Assembly (NCBI RefSeq): GCF_023715145.1
Contig: NZ_JAMBNP010000022.1
Span: forward strand, 1 to 61,749
Direction of reading: 5' to 3'
DNA length: 61,749 nt
Source: Paenibacillus glycanilyticus
GTDB taxonomy: Bacteria > Bacillota > Bacilli > Paenibacillales > Paenibacillaceae
In this document: piece by piece, positions 50,120 through 57,902 of the stretch
Layout of the letters: each line of letters starts with the position of its first letter
How positions within the stretch are numbered: the stretch's first letter is position 1
The notes under the pieces: generated by a model
Databases searched by the model: none
What the model was told of the DNA's origin: nothing
What the model saw: the letters and a program-made list of their open reading frames with translations, nothing else
Position numbers and translations under genes: made by a program

Positions 50120-51724
50120 GTGACGAAATATATTTTTGTAACCGGGGGCGTCGTTTCATCGCTCGGCAAAGGGATTACTGCTGCATCACTCGGTCGTCTG
50201 CTTAAGAACAGAGGTTTGAAAGTAACGATCCAGAAATTCGACCCGTACATCAACGTTGATCCGGGGACAATGAGCCCGTACCAGCATGGCGAAGTGTTCG
50301 TAACAGACGACGGCGCGGAAACAGACCTTGACCTTGGGCATTATGAACGGTTTATTGATATTAACTTGACGAAATACAGCAGCGTAACAACGGGCAAAAT
50401 TTACTCGAACGTTATTTCCAAAGAGCGCCGCGGCGAATACTTGGGCGGAACGGTTCAAGTTATCCCGCATATCACAAATGAGATCAAAGAGCGTGTATAC
50501 CGCGCCGGCAAAGAGGCCGGATCGGACGTTGTAATCACGGAAATCGGCGGCACGGTGGGCGATATCGAAAGCTTGCCTTTCCTTGAAGCTATCCGCCAGA
50601 TCAAGAGTGATATCGGACGCGACAACGTGATGTACATTCACGTTACACTTATTCCATATATTAAAGCGGCGGGCGAAGTGAAAACGAAGCCTACGCAGCA
50701 CAGTGTAAAAGAACTCCGCAGCATCGGCATCCAGCCGAACGTGATCGTGTGCCGTACAGAGCATGCGCTGTCGGAAGATTTGAAACGCAAAATCGGCTTG
50801 TTCTGCGACATCGACGCGAATGCCGTTGTGGAATGTATTGATGCTTCCACTTTGTATGAAGTACCTCTTATGCTTCGCGAGCAAGGCCTTGACGATATCG
50901 TTGTGAACCATCTGAAGCTGACAACGAACCAACCGGACATGACGCAATGGGAAGAGCTTGTGAAGCGCGTGAAGTCACTGCACAAAACAACCGAAATCGC
51001 GATTGTCGGCAAATACGTTGCGCTGCATGATGCTTACTTGTCAATCGTTGAAGCGCTTGGCCATGCCGGTTTCGATGCGGATTCCGACGTGAAGCTTCGC
51101 TGGGTGAACGCTGAAGAAATCGATGACGAGAATGTGTCGGAGGCGCTGAAAGGCGTGCACGGTATTCTTGTGCCAGGCGGCTTTGGCGATCGCGGTATTG
51201 AAGGTAAAGTATCGGCTATCCGTTATGCCCGTGAGAAGCAAATTCCGTTCTTCGGGATCTGCCTTGGCATGCAAGTTGCGGTTATCGAGTACGCGCGCAG
51301 CGTAGCCGGCCTGTTCAACGCGAACAGTGCCGAGATTAATCCGTCGACGCCATATGCGGTAATCGATCTTCTGCCTGACCAGAAAGACATTGAGGATATG
51401 GGCGGCACTATGCGTCTTGGCCTCTACCCATGCAAGTTGAAGCCGGGTTCGCTTGCGGCTGCTGAATATAACGATGAGCTTGTTTACGAGCGTCACCGTC
51501 ACCGGTATGAATTCAACAATGAATACCGTGAGCGCATTGAGTCGGCAGGTCTTCGCATTTCCGGCACGTCGCCGGACGGCCGTCTGGTGGAGATGGTGGA
51601 GCTTCCTGAGCATCCGTGGTTCCTTGCGGTACAATTCCATCCGGAATTCACATCCCGCCCAAACCGTCCGCAACCGCTCTTCCGCGGTTTTGTACGCGCA
51701 GCATTGAAATACTCCGGACAGTAA
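50120..51724 (+). CDS. pyrG: CTP synthase
   Basis: Makes CTP from UTP, ATP and glutamine. The protein of 534 residues has the synthetase domain (TKYIFVTGGVVSSLGKG, QKFDPYINVDPGTMSPYQHGE, GGTVGDIES) and the C-terminal glutaminase (catalytic Cys in FFGICLGMQ, His-Glu in FHPEF). GTG at 50120 gives the family N-terminus and has GGAGGG ten bases upstream; the frame open to 50057 is not used. The leader suggests CTP-dependent attenuation. Confidence 0.97.
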   Translation: MTKYIFVTGGVVSSLGKGITAASLGRLLKNRGLKVTIQKFDPYINVDPGTMSPYQHGEVFVTDDGAETDLDLGHYERFIDINLTKYSSVTTGKIYSNVISKERRGEYLGGTVQVIPHITNEIKERVYRAGKEAGSDVVITEIGGTVGDIESLPFLEAIRQIKSDIGRDNVMYIHVTLIPYIKAAGEVKTKPTQHSVKELRSIGIQPNVIVCRTEHALSEDLKRKIGLFCDIDANAVVECIDASTLYEVPLMLREQGLDDIVVNHLKLTTNQPDMTQWEELVKRVKSLHKTTEIAIVGKYVALHDAYLSIVEALGHAGFDADSDVKLRWVNAEEIDDENVSEALKGVHGILVPGGFGDRGIEGKVSAIRYAREKQIPFFGICLGMQVAVIEYARSVAGLFNANSAEINPSTPYAVIDLLPDQKDIEDMGGTMRLGLYPCKLKPGSLAAAEYNDELVYERHRHRYEFNNEYRERIESAGLRISGTSPDGRLVEMVELPEHPWFLAVQFHPEFTSRPNRPQPLFRGFVRAALKYSGQ

Positions 51725-51770
51725 GAACAGCTGTTCTAACATCGAATATTTCATTTTTTTTGTTGGAAAA

Positions 51771-51800
51771 GCAGGATATTGTATCTCTCCGCGCGAATAT
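51771..51800 (+). promoter_or_regulatory. Candidate sigma-H promoter of spo0F
   Basis: GCAGGATA (51771-51778) matches the sigma-H -35 box; CGCGAATAT (51792-51800) partly matches the -10 box, with 13 bases between instead of 11-12. B. subtilis spo0F has a sigma-H promoter. Confidence 0.4.
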
Positions 51801-51857
51801 ATTAACGATTATGGAAGAGTTGACCAGTTGTCGGTCGAGTCGCGGGAGGTAAATATC

Positions 51858-52256
51858 TTGGAGAAGAAGAAGCTATTGATCGTTGATGATCAGAATGGCA
51901 TCCGAGTGCTTCTAATGGAAGTGTTCAGCAGTGAAGGCTATAATACTTTCCAGGCTTCAAACGGTAGGCTGGCGCTAGAAATAGTGAAAACCGAGAATCC
52001 TGACCTCGTTCTGCTTGATATGAAGATTCCGGGGATGGACGGGCTTGAAATCTTAAAGCATGTGAAGGCAATTAACCGTGATATCAAAGTCATTATGATG
52101 ACTGCTTATGGCGAGCTCGATATGATCAAGGAAGCGACTGATCTCGGAGCTGTCATGCATTTCACGAAGCCGTTTGATATTGATGAGATGCGGATTGCGG
52201 TTAACATGCAGCTTCACGGCGGCAACTCCAATAGCCGCTTTGCGGTAGGGTCCTAA
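51858..52256 (+). CDS. spo0F: Sporulation phosphorelay regulator Spo0F
   Basis: A single-domain response regulator of 132 residues that takes phosphate from sensor kinases and passes it to Spo0B. Asp10-Asp11, the phospho-acceptor Asp54 (VLLDMKIPG) and Lys104 (FTKPFD) are at the same numbers as in B. subtilis. TTG at 51858 has GGGAGGT eight bases upstream. The stop codon sits in the loop of the terminator. Its position after pyrG is conserved in Bacillus. Confidence 0.95.
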   Translation: MEKKKLLIVDDQNGIRVLLMEVFSSEGYNTFQASNGRLALEIVKTENPDLVLLDMKIPGMDGLEILKHVKAINRDIKVIMMTAYGELDMIKEATDLGAVMHFTKPFDIDEMRIAVNMQLHGGNSNSRFAVGS

Positions 52257-52273
52257 GGGGCCCTTTTTTTTTT
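52247..52273 (+). terminator. spo0F terminator
   Basis: AGGGTCC and GGGCCCT pair (one T-G) around TAAG, then T9-10. The stop codon TAA lies in the loop. Confidence 0.9.
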
Positions 52274-52384
52274 AGCATTAATCATTTTTGACAAATAGGG
52301 CTTTAGAACACGCTGGTTAAATTAAAGCTTTCTCAGTCTTTGCCTACTTCTGTAAGTGAAATACCATTCCCTGTCCCGATATGG

Positions 52385-52395
52385 TATAATGGCTC
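52385..52395 (+). promoter_or_regulatory. Extended -10 promoter of murA
   Basis: TGGTATAAT is an extended -10 element; no good -35 is seen. It is about 200 bases before murA, giving a long leader. Confidence 0.55.
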
Positions 52396-52508
52396 AGACT
52401 ATAAAGTCTAATAGAACTGATACTAGCTTATTCATGATTATTATCGCCTCTTTACAGGGGCATTAACGAAGCAAACTGTACAAAATAGAAGCACGGGATT
52501 ATGAGCCG

Positions 52509-52558
52509 CCCATCACGGCGAGCGTGTCAGTATGAGCTCGCACCATTAGGCGGTTTTC
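52509..52558 (+). promoter_or_regulatory. Structured murA leader
   Basis: GCCGCC/GGCGGT outside and GCGAGC/GCTCGC inside form a two-part hairpin followed by TTTTCC, ending about 25 bases before the ribosome-binding site of murA. It may act as an attenuator. Confidence 0.5.
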
Positions 52559-52595
52559 CTATGTTTCTTCTTACATTTCGGGAGGACTATATTTG

Positions 52596-53849
52596 ATGGA
52601 GAAATTGATGATACGCGGTGGACGCCCACTGCGAGGCACCGTCCAAATAAGCGGAGCAAAGAACAGTGCCGTCGCTTTGGTTCCGGCTGCAATACTGGCT
52701 GAATCAGAAGTGGTATTGGACAATTTGCCCCATTTAAGCGATGTTGTCGTATATAGTGAGATCCTGCAAGACCTTGGCGCCGTCGTAAGCTGGCAGGGTG
52801 ATGTGATGAAGATTGATCCTTCACGGCTTGAATCAAAGCCAATGCCTAATGGGAAAGTGAAGCTGCTGCGCGCTTCGTATTATTTGATGGGTGCCATGCT
52901 TGGACGTTTTGGGGAAGCGATTATTGGATTGCCGGGAGGCTGTAATTTCGAGCCGAGACCGATTGATCAGCATATTAAAGGCTTTGAAGCTTTAGGAGCT
53001 ACGGTTACCAATGAGCACGGCTCGATGCGTATTCACGCCAAAGAGCTGCGCGGTGCGAAAATTTATCTCGATGTTGTAAGTGTCGGCGCTACGATTAATA
53101 TCATGCTTGCGGCCTCTCGGGCCAAAGGTTCTACGATTATCGAAAATGCGGCAAAAGAGCCTGAGATTATAGATGTAGCAACACTTCTGAATGCGATGGG
53201 TGCCCGAATCAAGGGTGCAGGCACGGAGACGATTCGCATTGAAGGGGTAGACAGCATGCATGGCTGCCGCCATTCCATCATTCCGGACCGAATTCAAGCG
53301 GGTACCTACATGATTGCGGCTGCTGCAACACGCGGTGACGTAACGATCGATAACGTAATTCCGAAGCACATGGAAGCCATGACGGCCAAGCTTGAAGAAA
53401 TGGGTGTTACGGTTCAGGAGATGGATGAGTCGATCCGGATTATTGGCGCGCCGGAATATACGGCAGTAGACGTAAAAGCCCTTGTATATCCGGGCTTTGC
53501 GACTGATCTTCAATCGCCGATGACAACGCTGCTCGCTCAAGCCAAGGGTGTCAGCATTTTGAGCGACTATGTCTACAGCAACCGCTTCAAGCATGTGCCG
53601 GAGCTGAACCGGATGGGCGCGAATATTCGCGTTGAGGGCCGTTCGGCCATAATCGAGGGCGGTGAGCTGTTTGCGGCGAAGGTCAGAGCGGCTGATCTGC
53701 GTGCGGGTGCTGCGCTTGTTATTGCCGGTCTTACCGTGAAGGAAGGAATTACGGAGATTACCGGCGTAGAGTATATCGACCGCGGTTATGATAATCTCGT
53801 TGACAATCTGCGGATGCTTGGCGCGGATGTTTGGCGGGAGTCCGAGTAA
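52596..53849 (+). CDS. murA: UDP-GlcNAc 1-carboxyvinyltransferase
   Basis: The first committed enzyme of peptidoglycan synthesis: it adds enolpyruvate to UDP-GlcNAc. The 417-residue protein has KNSAVALVPAAIL near the start and the active Cys116 in LPGGCNFEPRPID, the fosfomycin target. Arg and Asp of the core are in DRIQAGTYMIAAA and YPGFATDLQSP. ATG at 52596 is ten bases after GGAGG; a TTG three bases before is also possible. In B. subtilis the copy beside rho is MurAB/MurZ-like by position. Confidence 0.96.
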   Translation: MEKLMIRGGRPLRGTVQISGAKNSAVALVPAAILAESEVVLDNLPHLSDVVVYSEILQDLGAVVSWQGDVMKIDPSRLESKPMPNGKVKLLRASYYLMGAMLGRFGEAIIGLPGGCNFEPRPIDQHIKGFEALGATVTNEHGSMRIHAKELRGAKIYLDVVSVGATINIMLAASRAKGSTIIENAAKEPEIIDVATLLNAMGARIKGAGTETIRIEGVDSMHGCRHSIIPDRIQAGTYMIAAAATRGDVTIDNVIPKHMEAMTAKLEEMGVTVQEMDESIRIIGAPEYTAVDVKALVYPGFATDLQSPMTTLLAQAKGVSILSDYVYSNRFKHVPELNRMGANIRVEGRSAIIEGGELFAAKVRAADLRAGAALVIAGLTVKEGITEITGVEYIDRGYDNLVDNLRMLGADVWRESE

Positions 53850-53868
53850 TTAAGTTGCAAGAAACTAT

Positions 53869-53917
53869 CGATTTGGCGCTTTTTCTAGGAGACCTACGAA
53901 TAGAAGGCGCCAAATCG
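53869..53917 (+). promoter_or_regulatory. Perfect hairpin in the murA-rho gap
   Basis: CGATTTGGCGC (53869-53879) pairs without mismatch with GCGCCAAATCG (53907-53917). The right arm is followed by GGTATATAATGAT, a likely -10 for rho, so the arm overlaps its -35 zone. Confidence 0.7.
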
Positions 53918-53960
53918 GGTATATAATGATAGCTAAAACTGAATATAAAGTGGTGAGAAT

Positions 53961-55325
53961 ATGACAGATCTTCAGATCGGTGATCTCGAAGAAATGAAGC
54001 TGACCGAATTGTACAAATTGGCAAAGCAGTATCAAATTCCGTACTATGGCCAGCTGAAGAAGAAGGAATTAATTTTTGCAATACTACGGGCGCAAGCGGA
54101 AAAAAGCGGCCTCATGTTTATGCAGGGCGTACTTGAAACCTTGCCGGAGGGTTTTGGATTCTTACGGCCGATTAACTATTTGCCGAGCAAAGAGGATATT
54201 TATATCTCTGCTTCCCAGATTCGAAAGTTTGACTTGCGTACCGGCGATCTCGTATCCGGCAAATGTCGGCTTCCGAAAGACTCGGAGAAATATTTTGGTC
54301 TCCTCCAGGTAAATGCCGTAAACGGCACCGACCCTGCGCAAGCGGCCGAAAGACTTCATTTTCCCGCTCTAACTCCTCTTTATCCACAGAAAAAACTCGT
54401 GCTGGAGACGGCATCTTCCAAACTTTCTACACGGATTATGGATTTGCTTGCACCTGTTGGTCTTGGCCAACGTGGACTGATTGTAGCGCCGCCTAAAGCG
54501 GGCAAAACTTTGCTGCTCAAAGAAATTGCAAACAGCATATCGACGAATCATCCGGATATCGAGTTGTTTGTGCTGCTTATTGATGAACGTCCGGAGGAAG
54601 TAACGGATATGCAGCGGTCCGTGAAGGGCGAAGTTATTGCCTCAACTTTTGATGAGGTGCCGGAGAATCATATTAAAGTCGCTGAGCTTGTGCTTGAGAG
54701 AGCACTGCGGCTGGTAGAACACAAGAAAGACGTTGTTATTTTGCTCGACAGCATTACCCGTCTTGCCCGTGCTTATAACCTGGTTGTACCGCCATCTGGA
54801 CGTACGCTTAGCGGCGGTATCGATCCGGCGGCTTTCCATCGTCCGAAGCGCTTCTTTGGCGCAGCCCGGAATGTGGAAGAGGGCGGAAGCTTGACGATTC
54901 TCGCGACGGCGCTTATAGAGACCGGATCGCGTATGGATGATATCATTTATGAAGAATTTAAAGGTACGGGCAATATGGAGCTGCATCTCGACCGCAAGCT
55001 TGCAGAACGCCGTATCTTCCCGGCGCTGGATATCCGCAGATCGGGTACGCGCCGCGAAGAAATGCTTTTATCAAAAGAAGAACTGGATAAATTATGGGTT
55101 GTGCGCCGCAATATGACCGATACGCCTGACTTCGTGGACGGCTTCCTGAAGAAGCTTGCCGATTCGAAGACAAACGAGGAATTCCTGATGTCGCTTGACA
55201 CATCGGAAGACAAACCGGCTCCGCAGCAGCGGACAAGTGCCGGAACGGGCACGACGGGTACGGGGCTCAAGAGCAGCGCAGCAACCGGAAGGCGACCAGC
55301 GCCGCGCACGACGCACGGCTCCTAG
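53961..55325 (+). CDS. rho: Transcription termination factor Rho
   Basis: A hexameric RNA helicase that ends transcription. The N-terminal helix bundle is followed by the RNA-binding cold-shock fold (GVLETLPEGFGFLRP, then YISASQIRKFDLRTGD). The ATPase core has Walker A PPKAGKTLLL, Walker B VVILLDSITRLARAYN, the Q-loop and the R-loop region SGGIDPAAFHRPKRFFGAARN. At 454 residues it is about 25 longer than usual because of a Thr/Ser/Gly/Pro-rich C-terminal tail. The site before the ATG is GGTGAG. Confidence 0.97.
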   Translation: MTDLQIGDLEEMKLTELYKLAKQYQIPYYGQLKKKELIFAILRAQAEKSGLMFMQGVLETLPEGFGFLRPINYLPSKEDIYISASQIRKFDLRTGDLVSGKCRLPKDSEKYFGLLQVNAVNGTDPAQAAERLHFPALTPLYPQKKLVLETASSKLSTRIMDLLAPVGLGQRGLIVAPPKAGKTLLLKEIANSISTNHPDIELFVLLIDERPEEVTDMQRSVKGEVIASTFDEVPENHIKVAELVLERALRLVEHKKDVVILLDSITRLARAYNLVVPPSGRTLSGGIDPAAFHRPKRFFGAARNVEEGGSLTILATALIETGSRMDDIIYEEFKGTGNMELHLDRKLAERRIFPALDIRRSGTRREEMLLSKEELDKLWVVRRNMTDTPDFVDGFLKKLADSKTNEEFLMSLDTSEDKPAPQQRTSAGTGTTGTGLKSSAATGRRPAPRTTHGS

Positions 55326-55349
55326 TGCCGCCGGAAGGAGGACATCAAG

Positions 55350-56603
55350 ATGAATCTCGTATACGCGGATGAGAATGGCAATGTGTTTGATCATCCTGAC
55401 TATATTGCGCTTGGGCGCAGCGGCGATATGATCGTCGAATTAATGGAAGAAGAGCTGATCCCTCTGCCAAGAGGGGCTACGCTTGTAGGTTTGCCGCATA
55501 CTCGGCCGGTCTTTATGGACCCGGATACCGGTGAGATGAAAATGCTCTCCGGCAACTACCAGGCCGTAGGCGCTTTGCTGCCGCAGGGCTTTACGCGGCT
55601 TGCGCTTCCAAGCTATGTAAAGACGGATAAGAATGAGAAATTCCCGCTGTTTGGCTATACCTCTGTCGTCTGGAAAGACGGCGAGTTTTACGTAGCGGCG
55701 GAGCAGAGCGATGATCCTTATAAGTGGGATCCTCTGAACTGTGACCGCGGCGAAGTCCGCAGGCAAGTCGAGCGGCTGACAAGCAAATACCCGGAGAACC
55801 GGCTGTACAAGCATTTGTCAAACTGTGCGCTTGGCTACGAATGTCTCACTTCATCTAATACGTTCCTGCAGCGCTGGGAGGGCGGCGTACCTGTCTCCTA
55901 CTCCTGTAACGCGGGATGCTTTGGCTGTATTTCCGAGCAGCCGGATGACAGCGGCTTTGTAGCTCCTCAGACACGCATGAACTTCAAGCCTACGGTCAAC
56001 GAAATTGTTGAAATTATGCTTGAGCATCTAAAGACGCCGGAATCCATCATCAGCTTTGGACAAGGCTGCGAAGGCGAGCCTTCCACGCAAGCCAAGATTA
56101 TTGTTGAAGCGATGAAGATCGTTAGAAGCCAGACGAATCAAGGCTATATTAATATTAATACTAACGCAGGCTTGACCGATTTTATGCGCGCGATCGTCGA
56201 CGCGGGTCTGGATCTCATGCGCGTCAGCACGATCAGCGCTCTTGACGAGCATTATAACGCTTACTACAAACCGCGTGCCTATACCCTTGCTAACGTAGAG
56301 AAATCCTTGAAGTACGCAACGGATAAAGGAGTATACACATCCATTAATTATCTCATTTTCCCTGGCGTAACGGACCGTGAGGAAGAGATTGAAGCCATGA
56401 TCGGGTTTGCGAAGCGGACGGGTCTGAAGCTGATCCAGATGCGTAACCTGAATATTGATCCGGAGAGCTATTTGCAGCTTATTCCGCCGGCCAAAGGCGA
56501 GATTTACGGGATGAAGCAGATGCTCGAAATTTTCCGTGAAGAGCTGCCTGATGTGGTCATCGGCTCGTATACGCATCTCCCGCCGGCAGCCGCACGCAAG
56601 TAG
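55350..56603 (+). CDS. Radical SAM protein
   Basis: A 417-residue protein of unknown reaction. The iron-sulfur motif is Cys186-x3-Cys190-x2-Cys193 (CNAGCFGC), placed late, after an N-terminal domain of about 180 residues. SFGQGCEGEP is a variant of the SAM-binding GGE motif. AAGGAGG is eight bases before the ATG. It starts 24 bases after rho and 110 bases before rpmE, so it is probably in the rho transcript. Confidence 0.88.
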   Translation: MNLVYADENGNVFDHPDYIALGRSGDMIVELMEEELIPLPRGATLVGLPHTRPVFMDPDTGEMKMLSGNYQAVGALLPQGFTRLALPSYVKTDKNEKFPLFGYTSVVWKDGEFYVAAEQSDDPYKWDPLNCDRGEVRRQVERLTSKYPENRLYKHLSNCALGYECLTSSNTFLQRWEGGVPVSYSCNAGCFGCISEQPDDSGFVAPQTRMNFKPTVNEIVEIMLEHLKTPESIISFGQGCEGEPSTQAKIIVEAMKIVRSQTNQGYININTNAGLTDFMRAIVDAGLDLMRVSTISALDEHYNAYYKPRAYTLANVEKSLKYATDKGVYTSINYLIFPGVTDREEEIEAMIGFAKRTGLKLIQMRNLNIDPESYLQLIPPAKGEIYGMKQMLEIFREELPDVVIGSYTHLPPAAARK

Positions 56604-56712
56604 CTGGCAAAAACATCGGCATTGCATGCTTGTAATGGTCGTGCTATAATCCGTGGTGTGTGATTTTAACTCTGGACCCGCATGTGGCTCAGGGCAGAAA
56701 GAGGTGAACGAG

Positions 56713-56910
56713 ATGAAACAAGGTATTCATCCGACATACCACGTATCCAACATCACTTGCGCTTGCGGTAACACTTTCGAGACTGGTTCGATCAAATCGA
56801 ATCTTCGCGTAGAGGTTTGTTCCGTATGTCACCCGTTCTTCACGGGTAAGCAAAAGTTCTTGGATGCAGGCGGTCGCGTCGATCGTTTCAAAAAGAAATA
56901 CGGCATCTAA
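56713..56910 (+). CDS. rpmE: Ribosomal protein bL31 (zinc form)
   Basis: A 65-residue protein of the large ribosomal subunit. The zinc ligands CAC and CSVC (TCACGN, VEVCSVCHPFFTGKQK) mark the C+ form. The end GGRVDRFKKKYGI is typical. AGAGGTG is about eight bases before the ATG. The rho-rpmE order is conserved in Bacillus. Confidence 0.97.
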   Translation: MKQGIHPTYHVSNITCACGNTFETGSIKSNLRVEVCSVCHPFFTGKQKFLDAGGRVDRFKKKYGI

Positions 56911-56947
56911 TCTCAATATCTGCCTAGGGTTTATCTGGCAGAATAAG

Positions 56948-56989
56948 AAAACCTCCCTTAGCCATCCTATGGTTAAAGGGAGGTTTTTT
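56948..56989 (+). terminator. rpmE terminator
   Basis: AAAACCTCCCTT and AAGGGAGGTTTT pair, with an inner GCCA/TGGT part, followed by T. The right arm holds the only ribosome-binding site of the next gene. Confidence 0.92.
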
Positions 56990-56991
56990 GA

Positions 56992-57414
56992 TTGCTTACC
57001 AAAAAGATGCTGCGCCGCAAGCTGCGCTTAATATTTATGGGATTTGCTATACCTGCTCTTATAATCGGCAGCCTTGCAGGTTGTGCCGCTAACGGCCATC
57101 GCACCAATGACCAGAAATCGGAGACCTACGGCCACGATGGTTATATGGGCTATTCTAACAGTAACCCCAATCTGCCTAACAAGCTGACTTTCCTTAATTA
57201 TGATTCGGACAGAAAGCTTATTGGCCAAGTGCTCCAGCCGATTGAGGGAATCAAAAACAGCCGGGTATCCTTTAACGGGGAGGAGTTGAACGTGCGTATT
57301 ACAGCAAATTCAAAACTGACGGATGCTGAGGTTGGCGCGCTGCAAGCTAAGGCACAGCAGGTTGTGCAGTATAATATGCCCCGTTATCATGTCAACGTGA
57401 AAGTAACCCGCTAA
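56992..57414 (+). CDS. YhcN-like lipoprotein
   Basis: A 140-residue lipoprotein with lipobox SLAGC at about residues 27-31, a polar linker rich in Gly, Tyr, Asn and a C-terminal domain (VRITANSKLTDAEVGALQAKAQQVV) that resembles the spore lipoproteins YhcN/YlaJ; this is tentative. TTG at 56992 is eight bases after GGGAGG, but that site is inside the terminator stem. An ATG at 57007 is in frame without a site. Confidence 0.7.
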   Translation: MLTKKMLRRKLRLIFMGFAIPALIIGSLAGCAANGHRTNDQKSETYGHDGYMGYSNSNPNLPNKLTFLNYDSDRKLIGQVLQPIEGIKNSRVSFNGEELNVRITANSKLTDAEVGALQAKAQQVVQYNMPRYHVNVKVTR

Positions 57415-57438
57415 TTCTAACGTGCCATTATCCTACGG

Positions 57439-57467
57439 TTGCGATTTGTGCTGGGATGGGCTATACT
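57439..57467 (+). promoter_or_regulatory. Promoter of SRP RNA
   Basis: TTGCGA (57439-57444), a 17-base spacer and TATACT (57462-57467) fit transcription from about 57474. Confidence 0.75.
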
Positions 57468-57472
57468 TAGTT

Positions 57473-57745
57473 TTGCCGTGCTAGATGGGGAGTTAGCGGT
57501 GCCCTGTAACTCGCAATCCGCTTTAGCGAGGTTGAATTCCTGTCTGAGGTTATGTGATGCAGGGTTTGGCGCTTGCAATCAGTGTTGACAGTTGGGTCCT
57601 CCGCAATGGACGCTTGTGAACCCGGTCAGGTCCGGAAGGAAGCAGCCGTAAGCAAGTTAGTTCATGTGCCGGGGGAGTGCCTGACTCGAGCTGGGACGCA
57701 AGAGTGCCGCCTGGATCGCATGTTATCGAGGGCAGGTGCACGGTA
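57473..57745 (+). ncRNA. scr: Signal recognition particle RNA (long form)
   Basis: The RNA has the Bacillus type, about 270 bases with an Alu domain. The 5' part reads GCCGTGCTAG and AGCGGTGCCCTGTAAC. The SRP54-binding helix has GTCAGGTCCGGAAGGAAGCA, and the 3' end GGTGCACGGTACC pairs with the 5' end. It lies before dnaX, as in B. subtilis. Confidence 0.96.
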
Positions 57746-57773
57746 CCTTCATTATTCATAGATTTAATCGAGG

Positions 57774-57838
57774 AACACCAGCGATGAGTGTCTGTTTCAT
57801 TGAAACAGATGCCGGGAATGCAGGTGTTTTTGTTTTGC
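57774..57838 (+). terminator. SRP RNA terminator
   Basis: AACACC and GGTGTT enclose a strong inner hairpin (TCTGTTTCA with TGAAACAGA), followed by T5. Confidence 0.7.
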
Positions 57839-57902
57839 ATATAGACATGATGATGTATAATAGAAGAACAAGAATGAAGCAAGCAGAAGGGAACGTAAAC
57901 GC

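Noticed and set aside
54380..54388. Perfect DnaA box inside rho
   Set aside because: It is a single copy within a coding region, consistent with chance.
57573..57761. 62-residue frame inside the SRP RNA
   Set aside because: It overlaps the conserved structural RNA and lacks a ribosome-binding site.
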